From positions 2,286,501-2,350,500 of the forward strand of contig NZ_CP029043.1 of the NCBI RefSeq assembly GCF_003074055.1: a stretch of DNA of 64,000 nucleotides. Reading direction: 5' to 3'. Under the pieces are notes generated by a model, which had not been told where the DNA came from, did no database searches, and saw only the letters and a list, made by a program, of their open reading frames with translations. Position numbers and translations under genes: made by a program. Shown here one piece after another: positions 27,047 through 35,542 of the stretch; positions within the stretch are counted from its first letter, which is position 1; every line of letters starts with the position of its first letter. The DNA comes from Streptomyces nigra (lineage in GTDB: Bacteria > Actinomycetota > Actinomycetes > Streptomycetales > Streptomycetaceae).

Positions 27047-27084
27047 TTGACAATGGTTTCCAGTGCAGTTGAAAATGACTGTCA
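27047..27084 (+). promoter_or_regulatory. znuA promoter with two tandem Zur boxes
   Basis: TGACAATGGTTTCCA (27048-27062) and TGAAAATGACTGTCA (27070-27084) match 12 and 13 of 15 positions of the Streptomyces Zur consensus TGAAAATGATTTTCA, and their centres are 22 bp apart. TTGACA at 27047 serves as -35 and GAAAAT at 27071 as -10, so transcription would start at or next to the ATG at 27084, giving a leaderless message. Zur bound here would cover the whole promoter. Confidence 0.85.
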
Positions 27085-28034
27085 TGAACGTACGACGACC
27101 TCACATATCCGGGGCCGCCCTCGCGGCCGTCGCCGTCCTCGGGATCGGCTCCCTGTCCGCCTGCTCGACGGACAGCGCGGCCGCAGGCGGCGGCAGGTTC
27201 GACGTCGTCGCCTCGTTCTATCCGATGCAGTTCCTCGCCGAGCGGATCGGCGGGGACCATGTGCACGTGACCACGCTCACCGAACCCGGCCAGGAACCGC
27301 ACGAGCTGGAGCTCAGCCTCCGCCAGCGGGCCGAGCTGGAGGAGTCCGACGCGGCGCTGTACCTCAGCGGACTCCAGCCGTCCGTCGACGAGGCCATCGA
27401 CCAGGCGGCCCTGAAGACGAAGATCGACGCCGCGGACCTCACCAAGCTGGAGGACCACGGCGACGTCGAGCACGACCACGGAGGCGAGGAGCACCCCGAG
27501 GAGGAGGAGCACAGCCTCGACCCGCACGTCTGGCTCGACCCCGTGAAGTACGCGGAGATCGCCGAGGGCGTCGGGACCGCGTTCGCGAAGGCGGACCCGG
27601 ACCACGCGGCCGACTACCGGAAGAACGCCGACGCGCTGGTCGACCGGCTGCACGCGCTGGACACCGAGTTCCGCGACGGGCTCAAGAACACGAAGACCAA
27701 GGTCTTCTTCACCAACCACGCCTCCTTCGGCTACTTCGCCGAGCGCTACGGGCTGACCCAGGAGGCCATCTCCGGCGTCGACCCGGAGAGCGAGCCGAGC
27801 CCGGCCCGGATCAAGGAACTGCGCGACGAGGCCCGGGCGGACGGGGTGACCACCGTGTTCTACGAGACCCTGGTGTCCGGCAAGACCGCGAAGACCCTCG
27901 CCGACGACGCGGGCCTGCGGACGGACGTCCTCGACCCGCTCGAGGGCCTCACCGACCGTTCCAAGGGGGACGACTACTTCGCGGTCATGGAGGCCAACCT
28001 CACGGCCCTGAAGAAGGCGCTGGGCGCCCGGTGA
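27084..28034 (+). CDS. znuA: Zinc ABC transporter substrate-binding lipoprotein
   Basis: A 316-residue cluster A-I metal-binding lipoprotein. Lipobox LSAC puts the lipidated Cys at about residue 27. The metal site is built from PHELEL, the DPHVWLDP strip, TNHASFGYFAERY and the late Glu/Asp strip (VFYETLVSGKTAK). A His/Glu-rich loop (EDHGDVEHDHGGEEHPE) typical of zinc binders lies between. The start at 27084 fits a leaderless message under Zur; an ATG at 27075 is possible. First gene of znuA-znuC-znuB, followed by zur. Confidence 0.93.
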   Translation: MNVRRPHISGAALAAVAVLGIGSLSACSTDSAAAGGGRFDVVASFYPMQFLAERIGGDHVHVTTLTEPGQEPHELELSLRQRAELEESDAALYLSGLQPSVDEAIDQAALKTKIDAADLTKLEDHGDVEHDHGGEEHPEEEEHSLDPHVWLDPVKYAEIAEGVGTAFAKADPDHAADYRKNADALVDRLHALDTEFRDGLKNTKTKVFFTNHASFGYFAERYGLTQEAISGVDPESEPSPARIKELRDEARADGVTTVFYETLVSGKTAKTLADDAGLRTDVLDPLEGLTDRSKGDDYFAVMEANLTALKKALGAR

Positions 28035-28054
28035 CCCACTCCCTGGAGGACGGC

Positions 28055-28822
28055 ATGAGCGAGTCCGTCATTTCCCTGCGCGGCGTCCGCGCCGAGCTGG
28101 GCGCCCGCCCGGTCCTGCGCGGCATCGACCTCACCGTGCGCCGCGGCGAGGTCGTCGCGCTGCTCGGCGCCAACGGCTCCGGCAAGTCGACGGCCGTGCG
28201 CAGCGTCATCGGCCAGGTGCCGGTCAGCGCCGGTGAGATCGAGCTGTTCGGCACCCCGCGGGCCCGGTTCCGCGACTGGGCGCGGGTCGGATACGTCCCG
28301 CAGCGCACGACGGCGGCGGGCGGCGTGCCCGCCACGGTCGGCGAGATCGTCTCCTCGGGCCGGCTCTCGCGCACCCGCTTCGGGCTCTTCCGCAAGGCCG
28401 ACCGCGAGGCCGTCCGGCACGCCCTGGAGCTCGTCGGCATGGCGGACCGCGCCAAGGACTCGGTCGACGCGCTGTCCGGCGGCCAGCACCAGCGGGTGCT
28501 CATCGCCCGCGCCCTGGCCGCCGAGCCGGAACTGCTGATCATGGACGAGCCGATGGCGGGCGTCGACCTGGCCAGCCAGGAGGTCCTGGCCCACACCCTG
28601 CGCGAGCAGGTCGCGGCCGGTGCCACGGTCCTGCTCGTCCTGCACGAACTGGGCCCGCTGGAGCCCTTGATCGACCGGGCGGTCGTCCTGCGCGACGGCT
28701 GTGTGCTGCACGACGGCCCGCCCCCGAAGGCGGTCGGCCAGCACGCGCTGCCCGGCCACGACCATGTACACCCGCACGCGGCTCACGACGCCGAACCGAT
28801 CCGGACGGGACTGCTGAGCTGA
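28055..28822 (+). CDS. znuC: Zinc ABC transporter ATP-binding protein
   Basis: A 255-residue ATPase. Walker A GANGSGKST, Q-loop VGYVPQRTT, signature LSGGQHQRVLIARAL, Walker B LLIMDEPMAG and H-loop VLHELG are all present. ATG 28055 has GGAGGA four bases upstream and is preferred over GTG 28031, which overlaps the znuA stop. The C-terminal tail is His-rich (HALPGHDHVHPHAAHD), as seen in zinc ATPases. It powers import with ZnuA and ZnuB, and its stop overlaps the znuB ATG. Confidence 0.93.
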   Translation: MSESVISLRGVRAELGARPVLRGIDLTVRRGEVVALLGANGSGKSTAVRSVIGQVPVSAGEIELFGTPRARFRDWARVGYVPQRTTAAGGVPATVGEIVSSGRLSRTRFGLFRKADREAVRHALELVGMADRAKDSVDALSGGQHQRVLIARALAAEPELLIMDEPMAGVDLASQEVLAHTLREQVAAGATVLLVLHELGPLEPLIDRAVVLRDGCVLHDGPPPKAVGQHALPGHDHVHPHAAHDAEPIRTGLLS

Positions 28823-29724
28823 TGGAAATCCTGAACGCCGACTTCATGCAGCGGGCGCTGCTCGCCGCGATCCTCGTGGGCATCACCGCGCCGGCCATCG
28901 GCATCTACCTCGTGCAGCGCCGCCAGGCGCTGATGGGCGACGGCATCGGCCATGTCGCCATGACCGGCGTCGGCCTCGGCTTCCTGCTGTCCTGGTCGCC
29001 GGTGTGGACCGCCACCCTGGTCGCGGTGTTCGGCGCGGTGCTCATGGAGCTGATCCGCTGGTACGGCAAGACCCGCGGCGACATCGCCCTGGCGATGCTC
29101 TTCTACGGCGGTATGGCCGGCGGTGTGCTGCTGATCAACCTCGCGCCCGGCGGCGCCAACGCCAACCTGCTGTCCTTCCTGTTCGGGTCGCTGTCCACGG
29201 TGTCCGAGTCGGATGTGACGGCGATCTGCGTGCTCGCGGCGTTCGTGGTCCTCATCACGGTGCTGCTGCGCCGCCAGCTGTTCGCGGTCAGCCAGGACGA
29301 GGAGTTCGCGCGGGTCACGGGCCTTCCGGTGCGCGCGCTGAACCTGCTCACGGCGGTCACGGCCGCCGTCACGGTGACGGTCGCGATGCGGGTCGTCGGG
29401 CTGCTGCTGGTGAGCGCGCTGATGGTGGTGCCGGTGGCGGCCGCCCAGCAGCTGTCCCGCAGTTTCGCGGCGACCTTCGCGATCGCCGTGGCGATCGGTG
29501 TGACGGTGACGATCGGGGGCACGGTCACCTCGTACTACAACGACGTCCCGCCCGGCGCGACCATCGTGCTGCTGACCATCGGCGCGTTCATCGTGCTGAC
29601 CGCGCTGGCGACCCCGCTGGCCCGGCGACGCGCTCGGGCCCTGGCGGCGGCGCAGCCGGCCGGGGACCCCGTGGAGTGCGCGGTTCCGGACGACGGGGGC
29701 GCCGCGGGCAAGGTCGGCGTCTGA
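28822..29724 (+). CDS. znuB: Zinc ABC transporter permease
   Basis: A 300-residue ABC-3 family permease with about eight helices. It starts FMQRALLAAILVGITAPAIG and IYLVQRRQALMGDGIGHVAM, and has the conserved late helices MRVVGLLLVSALMVVPVAAAQ. Gene order and the one-base overlap with znuC show it is the membrane channel of the same importer. Expression is expected to rise under zinc limitation through Zur. Confidence 0.93.
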   Translation: MEILNADFMQRALLAAILVGITAPAIGIYLVQRRQALMGDGIGHVAMTGVGLGFLLSWSPVWTATLVAVFGAVLMELIRWYGKTRGDIALAMLFYGGMAGGVLLINLAPGGANANLLSFLFGSLSTVSESDVTAICVLAAFVVLITVLLRRQLFAVSQDEEFARVTGLPVRALNLLTAVTAAVTVTVAMRVVGLLLVSALMVVPVAAAQQLSRSFAATFAIAVAIGVTVTIGGTVTSYYNDVPPGATIVLLTIGAFIVLTALATPLARRRARALAAAQPAGDPVECAVPDDGGAAGKVGV

Positions 29725-29784
29725 CCGGGCTCGGGTCGGACTGGCACAATGGCGCGGGCAAGGCGCAGACGTGAGGAGGCAACG

Positions 29785-30201
29785 GTGACGACGGCAGGAC
29801 CGCCCGTGAAGGGCCGGGCCACCCGGCAGCGCGCCGCCGTGGCGGCGGCCCTCGACGAGGTCGACGAGTTCCGCAGCGCCCAGGACCTGCACGACATGCT
29901 CAAGCACAAGGGCGACTCGGTCGGGCTCACCACCGTCTACCGCACCCTGCAGTCCCTCGCCGAGGCCGGCGAGGTCGACGTCCTGCGCACCTCCGAGGGC
30001 GAGTCCGTCTACCGCCGCTGCTCCAGCGGCGAGCACCACCACCATCTGGTGTGCCGGGTCTGCGGCAAGGCCGTCGAGGTCGAGGGCCCTGCCGTGGAGA
30101 AGTGGGCGGACGCCATCGCGGCCGAGCACGGCTATGTGAACGTGGCGCACACGGTGGAGATCTTCGGCACCTGCGCCGACTGCGCATCCGCCAACTGCTG
30201 A
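29785..30201 (+). CDS. zur: Zinc uptake regulator Zur (Fur family)
   Basis: A 138-residue Fur-family repressor. It has the winged helix (VGLTTVYRTLQSLAEAGEVDVLR), the His cluster SSGEHHHHLVCRVCGK, and a second Cys pair FGTCADCASANC; CRVC and CADC form the structural zinc site. GTG 29785 follows GAGGAGG. The gene is directly downstream of znuACB, the arrangement known in S. coelicolor, and its product should bind the two boxes before znuA. It converges on uppS across a strong terminator. Confidence 0.93.
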   Translation: MTTAGPPVKGRATRQRAAVAAALDEVDEFRSAQDLHDMLKHKGDSVGLTTVYRTLQSLAEAGEVDVLRTSEGESVYRRCSSGEHHHHLVCRVCGKAVEVEGPAVEKWADAIAAEHGYVNVAHTVEIFGTCADCASANC

Positions 30202-30294
30202 GCTCGGGGCAACGTGCCCGGCGTCGAGTGGAGCGGAACCGGCTGGTGCAACGGCCACCGGTATCTCAACGACCGCTGAGGTCCCACAGCCGCG

Positions 30295-30330
30295 AACGGC
30301 CCCGTCCCACCGAGGTGGGACGGGGCCGTT
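30295..30330. terminator. Bidirectional terminator between zur and uppS
   Basis: Perfect 17-bp inverted arms AACGGCCCCGTCCCACC and GGTGGGACGGGGCCGTT separated by GA. On each strand the stem ends in TT. It lies between two convergent genes, 93 bases after zur and nine bases after the uppS stop. Confidence 0.88.
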
Positions 30331-30339
30331 CCCGTGCGA

Positions 30340-31179
30340 TCAGCTCTCCTCGGAGCGGCCCTCCATGGCCAGGAGCTCCTCGTTCGGGATGGCGCCGCCG
30401 AAGCGGCGGTCGCGGGAGGCGTACTCCAGGCAGGCGCGCCACAGGTCACGCCGGTCGAAGTCCGGCCACAGCACGTCCTGGAAGACCATCTCGGCGTACG
30501 CGCTCTGCCACAGCAGATAGTTGGAGGTGCGCTGCTCGCCGCTGGGCCGCAGGAACAGGTCGACGTCCGGCATGTCCGGGTAGTACAGGTACCTCGCGAA
30601 CGTCTTCTCGGTGACCTTGGCCGGGTCGAGCCGCCCGGCGCGCACGTCCTCGGCGAGCGCCTGCGCGGCGTCCGCGATCTCGGCCCGCCCGCCGTAGTTC
30701 ATGCAGAAGTACAGGGTGAGCTTGTCGTTGTCCTTGGTCTGCTCCTGGGAGATCTCCAGCTCCCGGGCGACCGACTTCCACAGCTTGGGCATCCGGCCGA
30801 CCCACCGCACCCGCACCCCCAGCTCGTCGAGCTGGTCGCGGGTCTTGCGGATGAAGTCGCGGTTGAAGTTCATCAGGAAGCGCACCTCGTCGGGCGAGCG
30901 CTTCCAGTTCTCGGTGGAGAAGGCGTACAGCGAGATCGCGCCGACGCCCATCTCGATCGCGCCCTGCAGGACGTCCAGCACGCGCTCCGCGCCGACCTTG
31001 TGGCCCTCGGTGCGCGGCAGGCCCCGCTCCTTGGCCCAGCGGCCGTTGCCGTCCATGACGATCGCCACATGGTTCGGGACCAGCTCGCCCGGGAGCTTGG
31101 GCGGGCGGGCACCGGACGGGTGCGGCTCCGGCGTCCTGTACTCACGGCGCCGGCGCCCCAGGAACCCACTCACGGCCAT
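30340..31179 (-). CDS. uppS: Isoprenyl transferase (undecaprenyl diphosphate synthase family)
   Basis: A 279-residue cis-prenyltransferase. It has the pyrophosphate/Mg site [19 protein letters not shown] (Asp essential), [26 protein letters not shown] and the C-terminal substrate signature [19 protein letters not shown] with AEMVF. It makes long-chain polyprenyl diphosphate carriers for cell-wall synthesis. ATG 31179 is chosen at the [15 protein letters not shown] start; GAGAG lies upstream. It follows recO on the same strand, a common actinobacterial pair. Confidence 0.94.
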   Translation of the reverse strand: MAVSGFLGRRRREYRTPEPHPSGARPPKLPGELVPNHVAIVMDGNGRWAKERGLPRTEGHKVGAERVLDVLQGAIEMGVGAISLYAFSTENWKRSPDEVRFLMNFNRDFIRKTRDQLDELGVRVRWVGRMPKLWKSVARELEISQEQTKDNDKLTLYFCMNYGGRAEIADAAQALAEDVRAGRLDPAKVTEKTFARYLYYPDMPDVDLFLRPSGEQRTSNYLLWQSAYAEMVFQDVLWPDFDRRDLWRACLEYASRDRRFGGAIPNEELLAMEGRSEES

Positions 31180-31207
31180 GTGTCTCTCGTCTCCCTTTGG
31201 CTTTCTT

Positions 31208-31954
31208 CTACTTCTCGACGTACCGGAGCGAGCGCAGTCCGCGCTCCAGGTGCCAGTGCAGATACGCGGACACCAGTCCGCTGCCCTCCCGGACGTACCG
31301 CGGCTCGCACGCGTCCGCGGTCTCCCAGTCACCGGTGAGCAGCGCGCCCAGCAGGTCCAGGGTCTGCGGCGACGGTACGACGCTACCGGGCACCCGGCAG
31401 TCGACACAGACCGAGCCCCCCGAGGCCACGGAGAAGAAGCGGTTCGGTCCCGGCATGCCGCATTTCGCACAGTCCCCGAAGCTCGGGGCGTAGCCGTTGA
31501 CGGCGAGGGACCGCAGCAGGAAGGCGTCGAGCACGAGGTGCGGCTCGTGCTCGCCGCGGGAGAGGGTGCGCAGCGCCCCCACCAGGAGCAGATACTGCTG
31601 GACGGCCGGCTCGCCCTCGTGGTCGGTGAACCGCTCGGCGGTCTCCAGCATGGCCGTCCCTGCGGTGTAGCGGGCGTAGTCCGTGACGATGCCGCCGCCG
31701 TACGGAGCGATCGTCTCGCTCTGTGTGCACAGCGGCAGTCCGCGTCCGATCAGCTCGCTCCCCCGCGCGAAGAACTGCACGTCGACATGGGAGAACGGCT
31801 CCAGCCGCGCCCCGAACTTCGACTTCGTGCGCCGTACGCCGCGCGCCACGGCCCGCACCCTCCCGTGCCCGCGGGTGAGCAGGGTGATGATCCGGTCCGC
31901 CTCACCCAGCTTCTGGGTGCGCAGCACGATGCCGTCGTCGCGGAACAGACTCAT
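31208..31954 (-). CDS. recO: DNA repair protein RecO
   Basis: A 248-residue recombination mediator. The N-terminal OB fold begins [20 protein letters not shown], followed by a helical domain and a zinc finger CAKCGMPGP / CVDCRVPG. It anneals single strands and loads RecA with RecR in gap repair. The family length is about 240-250 residues. uppS begins 28 bases after its stop. Confidence 0.94.
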   Translation of the reverse strand: MSLFRDDGIVLRTQKLGEADRIITLLTRGHGRVRAVARGVRRTKSKFGARLEPFSHVDVQFFARGSELIGRGLPLCTQSETIAPYGGGIVTDYARYTAGTAMLETAERFTDHEGEPAVQQYLLLVGALRTLSRGEHEPHLVLDAFLLRSLAVNGYAPSFGDCAKCGMPGPNRFFSVASGGSVCVDCRVPGSVVPSPQTLDLLGALLTGDWETADACEPRYVREGSGLVSAYLHWHLERGLRSLRYVEK

Positions 31955-32003
31955 GACCTCATTGTCGCGTACGCCGGTGACAGGCGGGTGCGGCCGGGGT
32001 CAC

Positions 32004-32041
32004 CCACCGCCCCCGCACTGCGGACCGTGCAGGGGCGGTGG
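32004..32041 (-). terminator. Hairpin between a small gene and recO
   Basis: CCACCGCCCC pairs with GGGGCGGTGG, and inside it GCAC pairs with GTGC around an eight-base loop. It lies 23 bases after the stop of the 71-residue protein gene and 50 bases before recO. Confidence 0.6.
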
Positions 32042-32064
32042 CACTGGGTGGCGTGGGTACGCCC

Positions 32065-32280
32065 TCAGGGCACCTCTCCCCTGCTGCGCGCGTTCGCGTA
32101 CGCCGTCGCCGCGCGCAACCGCTCGGCCGAGGTGGCGGGCCGCACCGACGCCGGGTCGGCGTCCCACTCCTTGCCGCCGCCGTGCGGCCGCAGCTGGACG
32201 TACGGGCCCTCGTGGCCCATCACCACCCCGATTCGACCCGAAAGAGTGTCATAGACATACGACCCGATGGACGGCTTCAT
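32065..32280 (-). CDS. Small conserved Streptomyces protein
   Basis: A 71-residue protein. It starts MKPSIGSYVYDTLSGRIGVV, a small beta-barrel-like stretch (MGHEGPYVQLRPHGGGKEW), then a helix TSAERLRAATAYANARSRG. No family function is known to me. Its ATG overlaps the stop of the 82-residue gene upstream (ATGA), so the two are co-translated. Such pairs sit near XRE-DUF397 modules in Streptomyces, as here. Confidence 0.68.
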   Translation of the reverse strand: MKPSIGSYVYDTLSGRIGVVMGHEGPYVQLRPHGGGKEWDADPASVRPATSAERLRAATAYANARSRGEVP

Positions 32281-32525
32281 CGCAGCACCGCCGCGAGCCG
32301 CCGCGCGGTGTCCACGGAGCAGCGGCCCAATTCGACCAGCGGGCATGGCGCTTCACGCGCGAGACTCGCCGGATCGATCCGGAGTGTCGGGAGCGTAATT
32401 CCTGCGTTCTCCAGCGCGGCCCGCAATTCCTTCACCACTTCCTCCGCTTCTTCGACGCAGTGCGCCGAGTGTCGTTCCGCCACCTTGCTCCCCTCGAATT
32501 CGGGTTTCACGCATTCCCACTCCAT
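32277..32525 (-). CDS. Small conserved protein, divergent from an XRE regulator
   Basis: An 82-residue soluble protein beginning MEWECVKPEFEGSKVAERHS, with a helical middle (CVEEAEEVVKELRAALENAG) and a C-terminal strip DPASLAREAPCPLVELGRCSV followed by DTARRLAAVLR. No catalytic motif or known function. It is divergent from the XRE-DUF5753 gene with 71 bp between them and is coupled to the following 71-residue gene. The spacing suggests shared regulation with the XRE/DUF397 pair. Confidence 0.68.
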   Translation of the reverse strand: MEWECVKPEFEGSKVAERHSAHCVEEAEEVVKELRAALENAGITLPTLRIDPASLAREAPCPLVELGRCSVDTARRLAAVLR

Positions 32526-32596
32526 GGTGACCCGTGGCGCCTACACTCGGCGGCAGTCTGTGCACTACAAGTGCCCCGCTGTGCAGGGAGGTTGTC

Positions 32597-33427
32597 ATGG
32601 CCAACGGTTCACGTCAGGCGGCTTGGGAGTTCTTCGGGGCGGAGCTGAAGAGACGGCGTGAGAACGCCGGTATTACGCAGACGGAACTGGGTGCGCGGGT
32701 TTTCGTGTCGGGTGGTTACATCGGCCAGTTCGAACAGGCGATCCGAAAGCCTCAGCTGGATATCGCTCAGAGGATTGACGACGCCCTGCAAACCGACGGT
32801 ATTTTCGAGCGCCTCTGGCAGAAGCTCATCAGGGACCGGCGGTACGCGGATTACTTCGCGAGGACGGCCGAGCTGGAGCGGCTGGCGACAAGGATCTGCG
32901 ACTGGGAGCCCTCCGTCGTCCCGGGGCTGCTGCAGACACCGGCGTACACGCGGGCACTCGTCCTGGCCACACAGCCGTTCGCGGCCGACGAACTCGTCGA
33001 GGAGCGGGTCACGGCCCGCGCCGAGCGCGCGGCGATCCTGGAGGACGCGACGCGGCCGGAGTACTGCGCGATCGTGCACGAGACGGTGCTGCGCGTGCCG
33101 GTCGGCGGCCGGCAGGTCGCGGCGCAGGCGCTGACGCACCTGGCGGAGGCGGCCCGCAGCCGCAAGGTGCTGCTCCAGGTGCTGCCGTACTCGGCGGGCG
33201 CCACGGCGAACAACGGCTCGCTGCGCCTGATGGAGTTCGACGACGCACCGCCAACTGCCTATACCGAGACGTCGTTTTCAGGCAGCGTCCTGGACGACCC
33301 GGCGGTGGTGAAGCGTGCGAGCCGCGCCTACGATCTCATCAGGGGCGCCGCGCTGTCTCCGGACGCGTCCCTGGCCCTGATCGAGTCGGCAGCTGAGGAC
33401 TTCAGACGATGCACACGGACGACCTGA
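32597..33427 (+). CDS. XRE regulator with DUF5753 domain
   Basis: A 276-residue regulator. The N-terminal HTH reads RRRENAGITQTELGARVFVSGG then YIGQFEQAIRKPQLD; the rest is the DUF5753 domain (IRDRRYADYFARTAELE, EPSVVPGLLQTPAYTRAL, QALTHLAEAARSRKVLLQVLPYSAG, DDPAVVKRASRAYDLIRGAAL). ATG 32597 follows GGGAGG. It overlaps the DUF397 gene by 19 bp. Pairs of this kind occur in dozens per Streptomyces genome; some resemble the bldB/abaA-like control of development, and the DUF397 partner is proposed to antagonise the XRE protein. Targets unknown. Confidence 0.88.
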   Translation: MANGSRQAAWEFFGAELKRRRENAGITQTELGARVFVSGGYIGQFEQAIRKPQLDIAQRIDDALQTDGIFERLWQKLIRDRRYADYFARTAELERLATRICDWEPSVVPGLLQTPAYTRALVLATQPFAADELVEERVTARAERAAILEDATRPEYCAIVHETVLRVPVGGRQVAAQALTHLAEAARSRKVLLQVLPYSAGATANNGSLRLMEFDDAPPTAYTETSFSGSVLDDPAVVKRASRAYDLIRGAALSPDASLALIESAAEDFRRCTRTT

Positions 33428-33603
33428 GCGGCGCTCGCTGGCGCAGGAGCAGCCACAGCAACGGCGACGGAGGCAACTGCGTCGAGGTGGCCGACGGAGT
33501 CCCCCACACCGTTCCCGTCCGGGACTCCAAGCTCGCCTCGGACGGTCCCGTGCTGCTGTTCCCCGCTCATGCCTGGGAGGGGTTCCTCAGGTCTCTGAGG
33601 TGA
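33409..33603 (+). CDS. DUF397 protein
   Basis: A 64-residue DUF397 protein: ARWRRSSHSNGDGGNCVEVAD, VPVRDSKLASDGPVLLFPAHAWEGFL. It starts inside the XRE gene and ends 17 bp inside the convergent two-helix membrane protein gene. It is expected to be the small partner of the XRE-DUF5753 regulator. Confidence 0.9.
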   Translation: MHTDDLSGARWRRSSHSNGDGGNCVEVADGVPHTVPVRDSKLASDGPVLLFPAHAWEGFLRSLR

Positions 33604-34522
33604 CCCGGGGCGTCTGCTGGCGCTCCGCCTCGGCCCACAGGTCCGTGAACTGGGTGATGTGGTCCTCGATGTGGTCCGGGTCGGCGCTCAGCAGGGTGCT
33701 GTCCGGGTTGTTCTCCTGGTCCGGCTTGGTCTCGTGGCACAGCTCGCCGTCGAAGACGATGAAGTCGCTCACCCTCGGGTTGGCCTCCATCAGCGAGCGC
33801 ACCGCGATGCGCGCGTCGATGCCGCGCCTGCGGTGGTCGTCGCACAGCGACCGCAGCTCCGGTGTCACCTCGTCCTCGGTCCGGACGATGAACAGGCGGC
33901 GGATCTCCACGCCCCTCCTGCGGATCGCCTTCTCCTGCGCCGCGAGGTAGCGCTCGGCCGGTCCGCTGTACCAGAACTCCCGGTCCACCGAGGTGCTGGT
34001 GGCGTCCAGGGTCATCTTGGTGCAGTCGGTGAGGTCGATCAGCCACTCGTGGTTCTCGCCCGGACAGTCCGCGGTGCCGCTGCCGAGGCCCTCCATCATC
34101 CGGGCGAGCCGCCCGAGTTCCTTCTCGGCGAAGGCCTGCATGATGTCGCCGCCCTGCTCCCGGACCCGGGTGTAGCCGAGGACGAGCCGGGTCACCTCCT
34201 CGGAGCGCAGCACCGAGCCGTCGACCTGGCTGAACAGCTCCGTGGCGGAGAGGATCTCGGCGAAGCCCTGGTCGACCTTCTCGAACCGCTCGCCGAAGTC
34301 GACCAGGTACTGCACGATCAGCACCGCGCAGCCGAGGGAGATGGACATCGTCCACTCCCACAGATTGTCGTCCTCCTGGTTCAGCAGACCGCTCAGCAGG
34401 AAGGTCGCGGCGCCGGCCACGCCCGCGACCAGCACTCTCAGCAGGACCTTGTGCCGCCCCGCGCTCTGTGTCTGCGGCTGGTTCCTGCCGCCGTTGCCGT
34501 TCCCTAATGACGTCGTGCTCAT
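33587..34522 (-). CDS. Two-helix membrane protein with a soluble C-terminal domain; TTA codon
   Basis: A 311-residue protein. Two membrane helices (about 26-48, VLLRVLVAGVAGAATFLLSG, and 55-75) are followed by a cytoplasmic domain of some 230 residues. The late part (EFWYSGPAERYLAAQEKAIRR, GVEIRRLFIVRTEDE, GIDARIAV, SDFIVFDGELCHETKP) resembles a phospholipase-D-like fold without its HKD motifs; that is a weak pattern judgement. Codon 6 is TTA (34505-34507). It follows the SCO2521-like gene by 44 bp and is the last gene of the leftward cluster. Function unknown. Confidence 0.75.
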   Translation of the reverse strand: MSTTSLGNGNGGRNQPQTQSAGRHKVLLRVLVAGVAGAATFLLSGLLNQEDDNLWEWTMSISLGCAVLIVQYLVDFGERFEKVDQGFAEILSATELFSQVDGSVLRSEEVTRLVLGYTRVREQGGDIMQAFAEKELGRLARMMEGLGSGTADCPGENHEWLIDLTDCTKMTLDATSTSVDREFWYSGPAERYLAAQEKAIRRRGVEIRRLFIVRTEDEVTPELRSLCDDHRRRGIDARIAVRSLMEANPRVSDFIVFDGELCHETKPDQENNPDSTLLSADPDHIEDHITQFTDLWAEAERQQTPRVTSET

Positions 34523-34566
34523 CTGTCATCCCCCGTCAGGTTGCGGTTGTCGTGCGGTGCTGCCCC

Positions 34567-35541
34567 TCAGCGCGCGTCGCTGAGCGCCTGCCGCGGCGTC
34601 GCCACGGCCTGGAGGGCCAGTCGGTCCCTGATGCGCCGGCTGAGGTTCTCCCACTGCCGGGAGAACCCCGGTCGCTGTTCCAGTACGTCCCACAGGTGGG
34701 CCAGAGCGGGATCCACGTGGGCCCGCGGCATCCACAGATGCAGCAGATGGACGACGACCGGTTGCAGCGTCTCGATCACCGGCGGGCCACCCGCCGTACC
34801 GAGTCTGCTGTTGTCCAGCATGTGCTGAACCGTCGTCAAAAGCCAGTCGTGCAGGGCGAGATCCTCGCACAGACCGGCGGCGGACGCGGCCGGGACGTCG
34901 GCCGGGAGGGACAGCTCCATGGTGCGCAGCCCGCCCTCGGCGACGGTGAAACTCGTCAGTGAGGCCCGCTCCCCCGCCGGTTCCCGCCGGGCCACCCAGC
35001 GCAGTCGGGTGGGGCTGGACTTGAACGGCACCCGGCGGTCGAGCAGCGCGTGCCGCCGCAGCTGGGCGAGGAGCCCCTCGGCGATCACGCCGAGGTCGAG
35101 CTCGCCGCGTCCGGCGCCGCGCAACACGCCCTCGGCGGTGGCCTGTTCGGGCAGTTTGCCGAACGGTTCGACGAGGCCGGGCCGTACCAGGTACTGGCCC
35201 CAGGGGCGGCGCAGATCGGGGCCTGCGGCCGGGACGCCGAACCAGGCGGTCGCCTGGAGGAGCCGCCCCTCGGTCAGGGCGGCACGCGCGGCGACCGTGC
35301 CGACGCCGCGGACCTTGCTGCCGTTGGAGGCGGGCAGCCGGCAGTCCACCCCGGTCAGCACCTCGGGGGACAGCGCGTGCATGGAGGGCCGCTCGGAGAT
35401 CCGTACGGGTTCGTCGGCGCGGAGCCGGAGCAGTTGGGCGGCGGCCCGGCTGTCGAGGGCCTGGAGCGACGGCAGCAGACAGGTGCGGACCTCGCCGCAG
35501 GCGAGGACCGGACGCGCCGGGTGGACCGGGGCCGCCGTCAT
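34567..35541 (-). CDS. SCO2521-family protein of unknown function
   Basis: A 324-residue soluble protein with no motif I can tie to a function. Visible parts: ACGEVRTCLLPSLQALD, LRLRADEPVRISERPSMHALS, VDCRLPASNGSKVRGVGTV, WVARREPAGERASLTSFTVAEGG and a helical C-terminus (HLLHLWMPRAHVDPALAHLW, LSRRIRDRLALQAVA). The ATG lies one base after the stop of the gene before it. I assign the family name from memory of the conserved five-gene neighbourhood. Confidence 0.7.
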   Translation of the reverse strand: MTAAPVHPARPVLACGEVRTCLLPSLQALDSRAAAQLLRLRADEPVRISERPSMHALSPEVLTGVDCRLPASNGSKVRGVGTVAARAALTEGRLLQATAWFGVPAAGPDLRRPWGQYLVRPGLVEPFGKLPEQATAEGVLRGAGRGELDLGVIAEGLLAQLRRHALLDRRVPFKSSPTRLRWVARREPAGERASLTSFTVAEGGLRTMELSLPADVPAASAAGLCEDLALHDWLLTTVQHMLDNSRLGTAGGPPVIETLQPVVVHLLHLWMPRAHVDPALAHLWDVLEQRPGFSRQWENLSRRIRDRLALQAVATPRQALSDAR

Positions 35542-35542
35542 C

